NCBI GenBank assembly: GCA_902793845.1
Contig: CADBFE010000007.1
Location: 1 to 49,261 of the forward strand
DNA from: an uncultured Lachnospiraceae bacterium
GTDB taxonomy: Bacteria; Bacillota; Clostridia; Lachnospirales; Lachnospiraceae
Length of the DNA: 49,261 nt
Direction of reading: 5' to 3'
How positions within the stretch are numbered: the stretch's first letter is position 1; each line of letters begins with the position of its first letter. The position numbers were made by a program, and so were the translations under genes. This document shows, in pieces, positions 33,788 through 42,878 of this stretch. The notes below the pieces were generated by a model that was not told where the DNA came from, did no database searches, and was given only the letters and a program-made list of their open reading frames with translations.

Positions 33788-33793
33788 AAGGGT

Positions 33794-33813
33794 AAAAGAT
33801 TTATAAATCTTTT
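33794..33813. promoter_or_regulatory. 20-bp perfect palindrome over the ddh promoter
   Basis: AAAAGATTTATAAATCTTTT is an uninterrupted palindrome overlapping the -35 region of the ddh promoter by four bases. The position is right for a repressor; the regulator is unknown. Confidence 0.5.
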
Positions 33814-33838
33814 CATAAAATAATAGTAGTGATATAAT
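33810..33838 (+). promoter_or_regulatory. Promoter for meso-DAP dehydrogenase gene
   Basis: TTTTCA (33810-33815), a 17-base spacer and a perfect TATAAT (33833-33838) lie 38 bases before the ATG at 33877. Confidence 0.6.
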
Positions 33839-33876
33839 ATCACATGGTTTTTCAAAACAGAAAGGAAGACAAAACA

Positions 33877-34860
33877 ATGGTAAGAGTAGGAATCGTAGGC
33901 TACGGAAATTTAGGAAGAGGCGTTGAGGCAGCAGTTGCAAACAATGAAGATATGCAGCTCGTTGCTGTATTTTCAAGACGTGATCCTAAGAGTGTAAAGA
34001 TCAGGACAGCAAATGTTCCCGTTTATGCACTTGATGATGCGGTAAATCACAAGGATGAGATCGATGTAATGATCATCTGCGGAGGAAGTGCAACAGACCT
34101 TCCAGTAATGACACCTGAGATAGCAAAGAACTTTAATGTCATAGATTCATTTGACACACATGCAAACATCCCTACTCATTTTGCCAATGTAGATAAATCA
34201 GCAAAGGCAGCAGGAAAGACAGCGATGATCTCGGTAGGCTGGGATCCCGGTATGTTCTCAATCGCAAGACTTTACGGAAATGCGATCCTCAATAACGGCA
34301 AGGACTACACATTCTGGGGCAAGGGCGTGAGCCAGGGCCACTCTGATGCCTGCAGAAGAGTTGAGGGTGTAGCTGATGCAAGACAGTATACAATCCCTGT
34401 ACCCGAGGCACTTGAGAGCGTGAGAAACGGAGAGAATCCCGAGCTCACCACAAGACAGAAGCATACAAGATATGCATATGTAGTCGCAAAAGAGGGCGCT
34501 GACAAGGCCAAGATCGAGAAAGAGATCAAGGAGATGCCCAACTACTTCTCAGACTATGATACAACCGTTGAGTTTATCTCACAGGAGGAGATGGACAAAA
34601 ATCATGCAAAGCTCATGCACGGCGGATCAGTATTCCGTACAGGCGTGACCGGATTAAACGGTGAGAACAAGCATGTCATCGAGTACAACTTAAAGCTTGA
34701 CTCAAATCCCGAGTTTACAGGTGCCGTACTTGTGGCATACGCAAGAGCAGTTGCCCGTATGAATAGTGAGGGCACGACAGGATGCAAGACAGTATTTGAT
34801 GTAGCACCTGCATACCTTGTAAATATGAGCGGCGATGAGATCAGAGCACATCTTTTATAA
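33877..34860 (+). CDS. ddh: meso-Diaminopimelate dehydrogenase
   Basis: NADPH-dependent enzyme that makes meso-diaminopimelate in a single step from tetrahydrodipicolinate, supplying lysine and peptidoglycan. The N-terminal dinucleotide-binding motif GIVGYGNLGRG begins at residue 4. SVGWDPGMFSIARLYGNAIL, the catalytic-region GKGVSQGHSDA and the late EGTTGCKTVFDVAP follow. The 327-residue length matches the family (about 326). The ATG at 33877 is used because AGGAAG lies upstream and residue 2 onwards fits the family start; the ATG at 33844 only adds 11 residues of non-family sequence. It lies 21 bp before asnS, probably in one operon. Confidence 0.95.
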   Translation: MVRVGIVGYGNLGRGVEAAVANNEDMQLVAVFSRRDPKSVKIRTANVPVYALDDAVNHKDEIDVMIICGGSATDLPVMTPEIAKNFNVIDSFDTHANIPTHFANVDKSAKAAGKTAMISVGWDPGMFSIARLYGNAILNNGKDYTFWGKGVSQGHSDACRRVEGVADARQYTIPVPEALESVRNGENPELTTRQKHTRYAYVVAKEGADKAKIEKEIKEMPNYFSDYDTTVEFISQEEMDKNHAKLMHGGSVFRTGVTGLNGENKHVIEYNLKLDSNPEFTGAVLVAYARAVARMNSEGTTGCKTVFDVAPAYLVNMSGDEIRAHLL

Positions 34861-34881
34861 TTACGACTGGAGTTTTTAAAA

Positions 34882-36273
34882 ATGGATTTAGTTTCAATCA
34901 GAGAGATATTCAGAAACAGAGATAAGTATTTAGGCAAAGAGATAGAAGTAGGCGGATGGGTACGCAGCAACCGTGCCCAGAAAAACTTTGGATTTATCGT
35001 CCTTAACGACGGTACATTCTTTGAGCCTCTTCAGATAGTATACGGTGACGGCCTCTCAAATTTTGATGCCATCGGCAAGATCAATGTAGGTGCAGCCCTT
35101 ATCGTAAAGGGTACCCTTGTACCCACACCCGAGGCAAAGCAGCCTTTTGAGATCCAGGCAGCTGAGGTTTTTGTGGAGGGAGATTCCACACCTGATTATC
35201 CCCTTCAGAAAAAGCGTCATACCCTTGAGTATTTAAGGACGATCACACATCTGCGTGCCAGGACAAATACATTCCAGGCAGTATTCAGAGTACGTTCGCT
35301 CTGTGCATATGCTATCCACAAATTCTTCCAGGAGAGAGATTTCGTATATGTACATACACCCCTTATCACAGGCTCTGACTGTGAGGGTGCAGGCGAGATG
35401 TTCCAGGTGACAACCCTTGATCTTAATAATGTACCTAAGACAAAAGAAGGCAAGGTTGATTTTGAGCAGGACTTCTTTAACAAGCCTACAAACTTAACTG
35501 TATCAGGCCAGCTCAACGGCGAGACTTACGCTATGGCATTTAAGAATATCTACACATTCGGACCTACATTCCGTGCAGAGAACTCCAATACTACAAGACA
35601 TGCGGCAGAGTTCTGGATGATCGAGCCCGAGATTGCATTTGCAGATCTTAAGGATGACATGATTCTGGCAGAAAGCATGATAAAGTATATCATCAACTTT
35701 GTACTTGAGAATGCACCTGAGGAGATGGAATTCTTTAACAGCTTTATCGACAAGGGTCTCATCGAGAGACTTAAGCATGTGGCATCATCAGACTTTGGTC
35801 ATGTCACATATACAGAGGCAATCGAAATCCTTGAGAAGAATAATGACAAGTTTGATTACAAGGTATCATGGGGATGCGACCTTCAGACTGAGCATGAGAG
35901 ATATCTGACAGAGGAAATCTTTAAAAAGCCTGTATTTGTAACTGATTATCCCAAGGAGATCAAGGCATTCTACATGAAGCTTAATGAGGATAACAAGACT
36001 GTTGCCGCAATGGACTGCCTCGTACCCGGTATCGGAGAGATCATCGGCGGTTCTCAGCGTGAGGACGATTACGAGAAACTCGCAAAGCGTATGGACGAGC
36101 TCGGACTAAAGAAAGAGGATTATGATTTCTACCTCGATCTGCGTAAGTACGGATCGGCAAGACATGCCGGATTTGGTCTCGGATTTGAGCGCTGCGTAAT
36201 GTACCTCACAGGTATGGGCAACATCCGTGACGTAATACCGTTCCCGAGAACAGTAAACAACTGTGATTTATAA
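34882..36273 (+). CDS. asnS: Asparaginyl-tRNA synthetase
   Basis: Class II aminoacyl-tRNA synthetase that charges tRNA-Asn. An N-terminal OB-fold anticodon-binding domain ([25 protein letters not shown], about 22-46) precedes the catalytic core. The core carries motif 2, [26 protein letters not shown] (about 231-256), the AsnRS mark [17 protein letters not shown] and motif 3 near [15 protein letters not shown]. Its 463 residues are usual. A GGAG site lies 9 bases before the ATG. The asparagine synthetase gene asnA starts 26 bp downstream, so the enzyme that makes asparagine and the one that uses it are cotranscribed. Confidence 0.96.
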   Translation: MDLVSIREIFRNRDKYLGKEIEVGGWVRSNRAQKNFGFIVLNDGTFFEPLQIVYGDGLSNFDAIGKINVGAALIVKGTLVPTPEAKQPFEIQAAEVFVEGDSTPDYPLQKKRHTLEYLRTITHLRARTNTFQAVFRVRSLCAYAIHKFFQERDFVYVHTPLITGSDCEGAGEMFQVTTLDLNNVPKTKEGKVDFEQDFFNKPTNLTVSGQLNGETYAMAFKNIYTFGPTFRAENSNTTRHAAEFWMIEPEIAFADLKDDMILAESMIKYIINFVLENAPEEMEFFNSFIDKGLIERLKHVASSDFGHVTYTEAIEILEKNNDKFDYKVSWGCDLQTEHERYLTEEIFKKPVFVTDYPKEIKAFYMKLNEDNKTVAAMDCLVPGIGEIIGGSQREDDYEKLAKRMDELGLKKEDYDFYLDLRKYGSARHAGFGLGFERCVMYLTGMGNIRDVIPFPRTVNNCDL

Positions 36274-36299
36274 TAAACAATAAATGGAGCTTTAAGGCT

Positions 36300-37352
36300 A
36301 TGATCGAGCAGAGTATCAGCAAAGAAAAGAAAGACACAAAAGCGTGCAACATCTATATTCCCGAAGGGTACAAGAGCCCTCAGAGCATCAGGGAGACAGA
36401 GGTTGCCATCAAGGAAGTAAAGGACTATTTCGAAAAGGCACTGGCCGATGCACTTAATCTGACACGAGTTTCCGCACCTTTATTTGTAAGACCCGAGTCA
36501 GGTCTCAATGACAACTTAAACGGTGTTGAGCGTCCCGTAACATTTGACATCCTCGAGCAGGACGGCGCGGTAGTTGAGATCGTACATTCCCTTGCAAAGT
36601 GGAAGCGAATGGCTCTTGGCAAATACGGATTCCACGAGGGAGAGGGACTCTACACGGATATGACCGCTATCAGAAGAGATGAGGTAACAGACAATGTACA
36701 CTCACTCTATGTGGATCAGTGGGACTGGGAGAAAGTCATCGCAAAATCCGACAGAAATATCGATACTCTCAGAAATACAGTCAGACGTATTTATATGGCA
36801 ATAAAGCAGACGGAATACTTCATGTGTGGCAAGTACCACTTCATGGATCCGTTCCTGCCTAACGATATCACATTTATCACCACCCAGGAGCTTGAGGACA
36901 GATGGCCCGACAAGACTCCCAAGGAGAGAGAGACACTGGCAGCCAAGGAAAACGGCGCAATATTCCTCATGCAGATAGGCGGCGAGCTTAAGTCAGGCAA
37001 GCCCCATGACGGCAGAGCACCGGACTACGATGACTGGTCACTCAACGGAGACATCATCGTATACTATCCTGTACTCTCAAGTGCATTTGAACTCTCATCA
37101 ATGGGTATCAGAGTAGACGAGGACTCACTCATGAGCCAGCTTGAAAAGGCAGGCTGCATGGAGAGAGCAGAACTTCCCTTCCAGAAGTCAGTCCTCGAAA
37201 AGAAAGTACCGTACACAATAGGCGGCGGTATCGGACAGTCGAGAATCTGCATGTTCTTTATGCAGAGAGCTCACATCGGAGAGGTTCAGTCATCAATCTG
37301 GCCTGAAGAAGTAGTGCAGAAGGCTCATGATGCGGGAATCAATTTCCTGTAA
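36300..37352 (+). CDS. asnA: Aspartate-ammonia ligase (asparagine synthetase A)
   Basis: Makes asparagine from aspartate, ammonia and ATP. The fold is related to class II tRNA synthetases. Family signatures are VSAPLFVRPESGLNDNLNGVERPVTFD (about 59-85), HSLAKWKRMAL, DMTAIRRDE, SLYVDQWDWEK, and the C-terminal TIGGGIGQSRICMFFMQ. The 350-residue length is close to the E. coli enzyme (330). It follows asnS by 26 bp with a GGAG site. Having it next to asnS suggests asparagine is made directly for tRNA charging, while ddh upstream draws on the same aspartate pool. No T-box motif was seen upstream of the operon. Confidence 0.96.
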   Translation: MIEQSISKEKKDTKACNIYIPEGYKSPQSIRETEVAIKEVKDYFEKALADALNLTRVSAPLFVRPESGLNDNLNGVERPVTFDILEQDGAVVEIVHSLAKWKRMALGKYGFHEGEGLYTDMTAIRRDEVTDNVHSLYVDQWDWEKVIAKSDRNIDTLRNTVRRIYMAIKQTEYFMCGKYHFMDPFLPNDITFITTQELEDRWPDKTPKERETLAAKENGAIFLMQIGGELKSGKPHDGRAPDYDDWSLNGDIIVYYPVLSSAFELSSMGIRVDEDSLMSQLEKAGCMERAELPFQKSVLEKKVPYTIGGGIGQSRICMFFMQRAHIGEVQSSIWPEEVVQKAHDAGINFL

Positions 37353-37367
37353 GTATTTGAGGTTTTT

Positions 37368-38849
37368 ATGAAAAAAAGTTTTAAGATAGCGGCTCTTGCC
37401 ATGTGCGCTGTGATATGTATGGCGTGTGGCAGGAAAGACGAGGCTCCGGCGGTGACCGAAACTGTATCCCAGGAACAGGTACCCCAGGTTACGGCCTCAG
37501 TCGACAAGTCGGTCATGACAATATTACAGACAGTCAACTCCCATGCAGGGCAGACAACTGCACAGGCCACGGAGAGCGAGGAGCCTGTATCATCTGCTCC
37601 CGAGGGCGCTGAGGTCATAGATCTCGGTAACACATCATGGTATGAGACTGAGCAGGCGGTATCAACAGGCAGCGATATAGACCTTAACTCATCTGACAGA
37701 CTCGATCAGCTGAGAGAACTCTATGAGAGACATAACTTCAATGAGTTTGATATACATCTCATGGCAGTCGGCGACGACCTCATGCATACAGGCGTAACCG
37801 AGACAGGCCATATGGCAGACGGCACATACAATTATGATGCACTTTATGCTGATATAGCTCCGTATCTCGCCATAGCAGATATCAAGGTCATCAACCAGGA
37901 GACGATCTTTGGTGGAGATGACAAGGAGTTTACGAGTTATCCTACATTCAACTCACCTACAGCCATGGGTGATTCGATCGTAAGGGCAGGATTCAACGTA
38001 GTCCTCCAGGCTACCAATCATATATGCGATATGGGTATCTCGGGTATCAATTACGCATACAATTTCTGGAAGACCAGCTACCCCGATCTCCTCGTCATCG
38101 GTATATACGGCGAGGACGGCAAGAGCGAGGATATCCCCATACTGGAGATAGACGGCGTGAAATTTGCCATGCTTAACTATACTTACGGTGCCAACTGGGA
38201 ATCACTCCAGAGCAACCTTGAGTATCATACAGAGATGCTGACCAGCTGGGATCCCTCATCGAGAAAGATTGATTTCAATTCGCTTAATCCCGATGTGATC
38301 GATGACATACAGAGAGCAGAGGAGATAGCAGACGTAGTTGTAGTATTTCCTCACTGGGGCATAGAGTACCAGACTACAGAAAACTCTTATCAGGACTGGG
38401 TGGCAAAAGCCATGGTAGAGGCCGGCGCAGACCTGATCGTCGGAACTCATCCCCATGTACCCCAGCCTGTTAAATGGATAGAGGCAGATAACGGCAATAA
38501 GGGACTGTGCTATTTCTCGCTGGGCAACTATTTATCAACCCAGTATTATCCGGATACACTCCTTGAGGCAATGGCATGGGTGACATTCCATGTAGGATAC
38601 GACGGTATCGAGATAGTTGAGGAGGATACGGGCGTACTGCCTATGGTGCTCCAGTACCATACAGGACCACTGCGGATAGATGGAGTCGTAGCCGTTGAAA
38701 ATTATACAGACGAGCTGGCAGCAGCCCACGGTGCACCTAACCGCGGAGGCAGCTATTGCGGCCCCGATCACTTTAAGACAAGGAGCTCGGAGATCTTCGG
38801 TGATGAGTGGATACTCACGATCGACGAGATACTGGCTCAGGGTAATTAA
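37368..38849 (+). CDS. CapA-like (PGA_cap) lipoprotein phosphoesterase
   Basis: Extracytoplasmic protein of the CapA/PGA_cap family, a metallophosphoesterase-like fold first known from poly-gamma-glutamate capsule synthesis. The signal peptide ends in CMAC (Cys20), so it is a lipoprotein with a long Ser/Glu/Thr-rich linker to about residue 115. Metal-binding family motifs are MAVGDDLMHTGV (about 126), INQETIFGG, VLQATNHICDMG, VVFPHWGIEYQ and GTHPHVPQPV near residue 360, with YFSLGNYLS. No CapB/CapC ligase genes are present, so a true capsule role is doubtful. It starts 15 bp after asnA with a GAGG site and ends at a terminator. Confidence 0.88.
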   Translation: MKKSFKIAALAMCAVICMACGRKDEAPAVTETVSQEQVPQVTASVDKSVMTILQTVNSHAGQTTAQATESEEPVSSAPEGAEVIDLGNTSWYETEQAVSTGSDIDLNSSDRLDQLRELYERHNFNEFDIHLMAVGDDLMHTGVTETGHMADGTYNYDALYADIAPYLAIADIKVINQETIFGGDDKEFTSYPTFNSPTAMGDSIVRAGFNVVLQATNHICDMGISGINYAYNFWKTSYPDLLVIGIYGEDGKSEDIPILEIDGVKFAMLNYTYGANWESLQSNLEYHTEMLTSWDPSSRKIDFNSLNPDVIDDIQRAEEIADVVVVFPHWGIEYQTTENSYQDWVAKAMVEAGADLIVGTHPHVPQPVKWIEADNGNKGLCYFSLGNYLSTQYYPDTLLEAMAWVTFHVGYDGIEIVEEDTGVLPMVLQYHTGPLRIDGVVAVENYTDELAAAHGAPNRGGSYCGPDHFKTRSSEIFGDEWILTIDEILAQGN

Positions 38850-38857
38850 AAAAACAG

Positions 38858-38895
38858 CCTTCTTTACGGTATGAATACTGTGAAGAAGGTTTTTT
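38858..38895 (+). terminator. Rho-independent terminator of the ddh-asnS-asnA-capA-like unit
   Basis: A stem of about 14 bp (CCTTCTTTACGGTA against TACTGTGAAGAAGG, two wobble pairs) with a four-base loop is followed by T6, 8 bases after the stop codon. Confidence 0.85.
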
Positions 38896-38896
38896 C

Positions 38897-38917
38897 TTTG
38901 CAACACTTTTGCAACAC
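38897..38917. repeat. Direct repeat TTTGCAACAC, one helical turn apart
   Basis: Two identical decamers at 38897-38906 and 38908-38917 (period 11) lie about 20-40 bases upstream of a TATAAT (38937-38942), ahead of the 693-residue protein gene. No -35 box is evident, so an activator site is conceivable. Confidence 0.45.
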
Positions 38918-38979
38918 ATGATAACTTATAATTGCAGCGAAAGTAAAAAATACTAATTTTATTAGAAGGAGACAAAATT

Positions 38980-41061
38980 ATGCCTAACGATTTAATTGAG
39001 ATTTCAGATGATATTTTTGATAACAAGCAGGATGTAACAGGAAAGAAGAATATTTATAATGAAAAGGGGCATTATATGTACTGGCTTTTCTATCAGATAA
39101 CATGTCAGTTACAGAGTTCTTCTGTAATTATTTCGCCCCAGTCAGCGGAAGAGGTAACCGATCTCCTTCAGAATTTAATGATCAAGGGAGACATGATTTC
39201 AAATGCAACAGAAAGAAAACCCTCAGATTATGTAGAATGCACAGGGGACATTCCTAAGATTGATGGTTTTAACTTTAGCCCGTATGTTAAAGATGAGGAT
39301 ATGGGCTGGGCAAGGGAAAACTTAAAGAAGATGCAGAATATGTATCTTGAAATTGCTGAAAAGGTAAATGAACCTGAGCTTAAGACATTTTATCGCGGAT
39401 ATGCAAGTCTTTGTGACATGACAAAGGGTAACCTTGTAAAAGCTCTCAATGAAAACAGTTTTATTTCAAGTCTTTTTGCAAGCACGATAACGGGTCTTAA
39501 AAACAGTGCTGCAATGCCGCTTGAGCAGGCTATACAGGGACTTAAGGGAACTCATCCGGATATGGCCAACCTCCCCGAAAATCAGAGGCAGGATATTTTC
39601 AGTGATTATTTGACTGAGCAGAACGGATTATTTGGCGAGCTTGAGGCTGAATATTTAAGGCAGAAGATTGAAAAGGATAACTGGAAAGATCAGGATAAAA
39701 TCCAGCAGTATATCGAAAAGATAAGATTTGAACACAGGAAAATAATAGATTCTTTTGAGAGACTTGTTAAAGTTGAAGACGTTGAACAGTATGACAAGTA
39801 TATGGATAATCCGCTTAACCATATGACAGAGCGCGTTAAAAAAGGCGCGATCCGTGGTCTTACCGCCACAACCTTTGCCATGAAAGCTGAACTCCATGCT
39901 CTTGATAACGGCTGGGGTCCCAGAGACATGGGACTGCTTGCCACACTCGGTGGTATTGAAGGTGGTTTTGACAAGTACGGAAGTCTTTACAAAAATAGCA
40001 ATGAAAATGATAAGCTTGAAGAACTTGATAAGATCTTCACCGAATATAAAGCAATTAAGAATAAATGGTGGAACAAGAAAAATCCCACATCTGAAGAAAA
40101 ACTTGAGTTTGCAAATGAAGTAAGAGGTTTCATGATCAAGTACAGCGATGTGGATGAAGTAACAGCGTCAGGTATTACGCTCTCCCGTTTTGAGGAGACT
40201 GTTAAAAACGTAAAGGCAGATATTGCACTTGAAAAAGGCAAAAACGCCAGCAGGCAGATGAATGAAGCTGATTTTGACAAAATGGTAGTTTATTACGATG
40301 CCGTAAACAGGGTTTATGACAGGACTAAAAATCTTCATAAAACTATGGAAGATGGCTTCAAGGATAATATGGTTGTCCGCGATTGGACGGTAAATAATTC
40401 ACCCGAGCGTGGTATTTACGGTGATATAATAAGTTCCCTTAAATTCCTCAAGGATGCGGGTGCGAACGCAAAACCATTGGATATCCACAAAAATCTGGAG
40501 CATATCAAAAAGTCTTCAAAGTATTTAATGGAATTAGAGGGTTATGAAGATAACGAAGATTTCAAATATTTAAAAGATGCCTTTGAACAGCTTATTGATA
40601 TTGCAGATGATTGTTTAAAGGATTTAAATGAAAACTACAAGAATTCTGTCCCTGTTAATGAAACCTTGAAGCGCACAATGGAAGTAATGTCAAAGACGGA
40701 AGTAGAAAAAGCATCCACATACAAAGCAGAATTTGTTAAAGACGGTGATGATCTGCTCGATCAGAAAGCCTCAGAATTTGAAATCGTCGGCGATGATGAG
40801 ATCCATGCAGCCAAGATTGCGACTGCTGATTATAAGCGCTTTATCAGTGATCCCGAGAATGCTGCCAAGGTTGAGGCAAATGCAAAGAAAAACCTTGAGG
40901 AACGCAAGGCCCGTGAGAAGAATAAGGGAAAGAACAAGATAAACGTAAGAGATCTTGAAATCGAGGAGAATCCCGAGAAGATCGATGAGAAGGAAATAAA
41001 GACAAAGGCTCAGGGAAGAAACTCTGTAACAAGTGAGAAGAGCAAAGGCATTGAATCATAA
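38980..41061 (+). CDS. Large soluble protein of unknown family (693 aa)
   Basis: No known domain is recognised. The protein has no signal peptide and no transmembrane segment. It is rich in Lys, Glu, Asp and Asn and appears largely helical, with charged stretches around 225-265, 395-420 and 520-560. The last 90 residues are a highly charged Lys/Glu tail (KKNLEERKAREKNKGKNK). The middle has Asp/Trp-containing segments such as ALDNGWGPRDMGLLATLGG and KNKWWNKKNP. A strong GGAG site precedes the ATG. It has its own upstream TATAAT with a spaced direct repeat. It converges on the Lon-like AAA+ gene with a shared terminator between them. A scaffold, substrate or effector role is open. Confidence 0.75.
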   Translation: MPNDLIEISDDIFDNKQDVTGKKNIYNEKGHYMYWLFYQITCQLQSSSVIISPQSAEEVTDLLQNLMIKGDMISNATERKPSDYVECTGDIPKIDGFNFSPYVKDEDMGWARENLKKMQNMYLEIAEKVNEPELKTFYRGYASLCDMTKGNLVKALNENSFISSLFASTITGLKNSAAMPLEQAIQGLKGTHPDMANLPENQRQDIFSDYLTEQNGLFGELEAEYLRQKIEKDNWKDQDKIQQYIEKIRFEHRKIIDSFERLVKVEDVEQYDKYMDNPLNHMTERVKKGAIRGLTATTFAMKAELHALDNGWGPRDMGLLATLGGIEGGFDKYGSLYKNSNENDKLEELDKIFTEYKAIKNKWWNKKNPTSEEKLEFANEVRGFMIKYSDVDEVTASGITLSRFEETVKNVKADIALEKGKNASRQMNEADFDKMVVYYDAVNRVYDRTKNLHKTMEDGFKDNMVVRDWTVNNSPERGIYGDIISSLKFLKDAGANAKPLDIHKNLEHIKKSSKYLMELEGYEDNEDFKYLKDAFEQLIDIADDCLKDLNENYKNSVPVNETLKRTMEVMSKTEVEKASTYKAEFVKDGDDLLDQKASEFEIVGDDEIHAAKIATADYKRFISDPENAAKVEANAKKNLEERKAREKNKGKNKINVRDLEIEENPEKIDEKEIKTKAQGRNSVTSEKSKGIES

Positions 41062-41074
41062 ACAGTAAATGCAA

Positions 41075-41114
41075 TAAAAAAACTCTATGCGACCCATCGC
41101 ATAGAGTTTTTTTA
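41075..41114. terminator. Bidirectional terminator between unknown protein and AAA+ gene
   Basis: AACTCTATGCGA (41081-41092) and TCGCATAGAGTT (41097-41108) form a perfect 12-bp stem around CCCA, flanked by A6 and T7, so it can end both convergent transcripts. Confidence 0.9.
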
Positions 41115-41119
41115 TTATA

Positions 41120-42610
41120 TCAGTCAATCAGGTCATGAATAGCTTTGGCATCATATACAACTCTTTTTGCGCCAATTGCTTCAATGCGGTAGAGGGCGTT
41201 GGCTGCCAGATGCTCGGCAACCTGCTCCACATCACGGATTCCGGATGTGCCGGAGCACAGGTCGACAACGGCTTCAAGACCGTCGTCTGTTATCTCTATT
41301 TCATCAGCAGTCATGCTCATTCGTTTTAATATTTTCGGAAGAGCAAATTTAGAGAAGATGATCTTCTTTTCTTCCCTTGTGTAATCAGGGATTTCAATCA
41401 CTGCAAAACGGGACATGATGGGAGCGGATATCCTGCTCTTATCATTGGCCGTGGCGATGGGATACACACCGTCTGTGGGTATCATGCACTCCATATAGTT
41501 GTCTGTAAATCCGAGATTGTCAAGGAGTGTTAAGAGTACATCGGCAGGGTTGCCGTTGCCCTTTCCTTCATTTGCTTTATCAAGCTCATTTATGATAAAT
41601 ACAAGTTTTGACTCGCCGGCATGGGCAAAAGCTTCCATGATGATACCGGGCTTTGCGTTGGCATATACTCTCGAGCTGCCGGTTAACTGCTCGGGATCGT
41701 TTATGGAGCTCATATCAAGTGTAGTCCAGGGGAGCTTTAATATCCTGGCTACTGCATATGCAACCTGGGATTTACCTGTACCCGCGGGACCTACGATGAG
41801 GAGGCCGTATGCAGGGAGTGTATGGGTTCTGTTAATCTGGATGATGGTCTCGATGACGCGCTGTTTTACCTTATCCATACCGTAGAGTTCTTCATCCAGA
41901 ATCTTTCTGGCCTCAACGGGATCGATTGCCTCAAAGTAATTATTTTTCCAGTTGATGCCCATCATGATTGATAATGCACGCTGGGCGTGGCGTCGCTCTT
42001 CGGGTGAGACTTCGTTTGACTTTGCTACAGCAAGGTTTCTTCTCGCCCAGAGCTTTATATTATCCGGGAGTGTGTTGCCTGCGCATGATATAAAATCGGT
42101 GATGGTTTGGATGCTGGTGAGCTTCATGCCATCCCCCGTCTCTTCCTTGTCATCTTCATCTATATCATCCTCGCTTGGCGGATCACTTGATAAAAGGCGC
42201 TCTATCATATACTGAAGGAAACCGTCTTCTGATGAGAGTTTCTTGCCCTCTCCGAAGGACTGCTCCCTGATCTTGTATACGGCATAGCCTTCATCTGTCG
42301 GATATCCCGAGAGCTTTACCTTTATATGATTTTCGCCGAGCCATTTAACGAGGCTTGTGAATCTCGAATCAATCTTAATGATATCGATCCAGGGACCTTT
42401 ATTATCCCCGTCATGAAATTCAAATGAAGTACGCTTTATCGGATTGATAAACATACCGTTTGAATGATGCCTTAAAATACAATCTTTATCAGCGAGTACC
42501 ATGATAGGCTTCTCTTTTGTGGGGATGCTCTCGTATGAATTGTATGTTACATATGTGCAGACAGCCTCAGCTTTGCTGCCTGATTCAGACTTAAAATCAA
42601 ATACCGGCAT
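41120..42610 (-). CDS. Lon-like AAA+ ATPase without protease domain
   Basis: A 496-residue cytoplasmic ATPase. The AAA+ module (about 230-475) is closest to that of Lon: ILDEELYGMDKVKQRVIETI leads into Walker A GPAGTGKS (274-281), then GSSRVYANAKPGIIMEAFAHAG, sensor 1 ATAND and a GIRDVEQV helix. The chain stops where Lon would begin its Ser-Lys protease domain, so it should remodel rather than degrade. In the Walker B segment FIINELD, Asn341 replaces the usual Asp, which may weaken metal binding or ATP hydrolysis. The first 160 residues are unrelated to the Lon substrate domain and end in an acidic linker. AAGGAG lies 7 bases before the ATG. The gene faces the 693-residue protein. Confidence 0.85.
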   Translation of the reverse strand: MPVFDFKSESGSKAEAVCTYVTYNSYESIPTKEKPIMVLADKDCILRHHSNGMFINPIKRTSFEFHDGDNKGPWIDIIKIDSRFTSLVKWLGENHIKVKLSGYPTDEGYAVYKIREQSFGEGKKLSSEDGFLQYMIERLLSSDPPSEDDIDEDDKEETGDGMKLTSIQTITDFISCAGNTLPDNIKLWARRNLAVAKSNEVSPEERRHAQRALSIMMGINWKNNYFEAIDPVEARKILDEELYGMDKVKQRVIETIIQINRTHTLPAYGLLIVGPAGTGKSQVAYAVARILKLPWTTLDMSSINDPEQLTGSSRVYANAKPGIIMEAFAHAGESKLVFIINELDKANEGKGNGNPADVLLTLLDNLGFTDNYMECMIPTDGVYPIATANDKSRISAPIMSRFAVIEIPDYTREEKKIIFSKFALPKILKRMSMTADEIEITDDGLEAVVDLCSGTSGIRDVEQVAEHLAANALYRIEAIGAKRVVYDAKAIHDLID

Positions 42611-42806
42611 GGTGTTACTCCTTGGTTATTTTTGATAAATATCTACTATTAGAATTTTCCACTTAATTTTACAACATTTATTAGTTTTTATATAGTGGCA
42701 GTGCATTACAGATCAACCATATTTAAGCGCGACTGATATCGGGTAAATATAACATGATTGTTTATCTGGGAAGATTGCTTTTTAAGTTACATGGCACGTA
42801 AGAAAT

Positions 42807-42835
42807 TTTACAAAAAAGTCATTTTATGATATTAT
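42807..42835 (+). promoter_or_regulatory. Promoter of the small protein / NlpC-P60 unit
   Basis: TTTACA (42807-42812), a 17-base spacer and TATTAT (42830-42835), 44 bases before the ATG at 42879. The rest of the 268-bp divergent gap shows nothing else convincing. Confidence 0.7.
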
Positions 42836-42878
42836 GTAAATCGCTTTGCAAATATTACAATTCCGGAGAGATGAATGT

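Noticed and set aside
33726-33876. T-box leader for the asnS/asnA operon
   Set aside because: No AGGGTGG antiterminator box and too little room after the upstream terminator.
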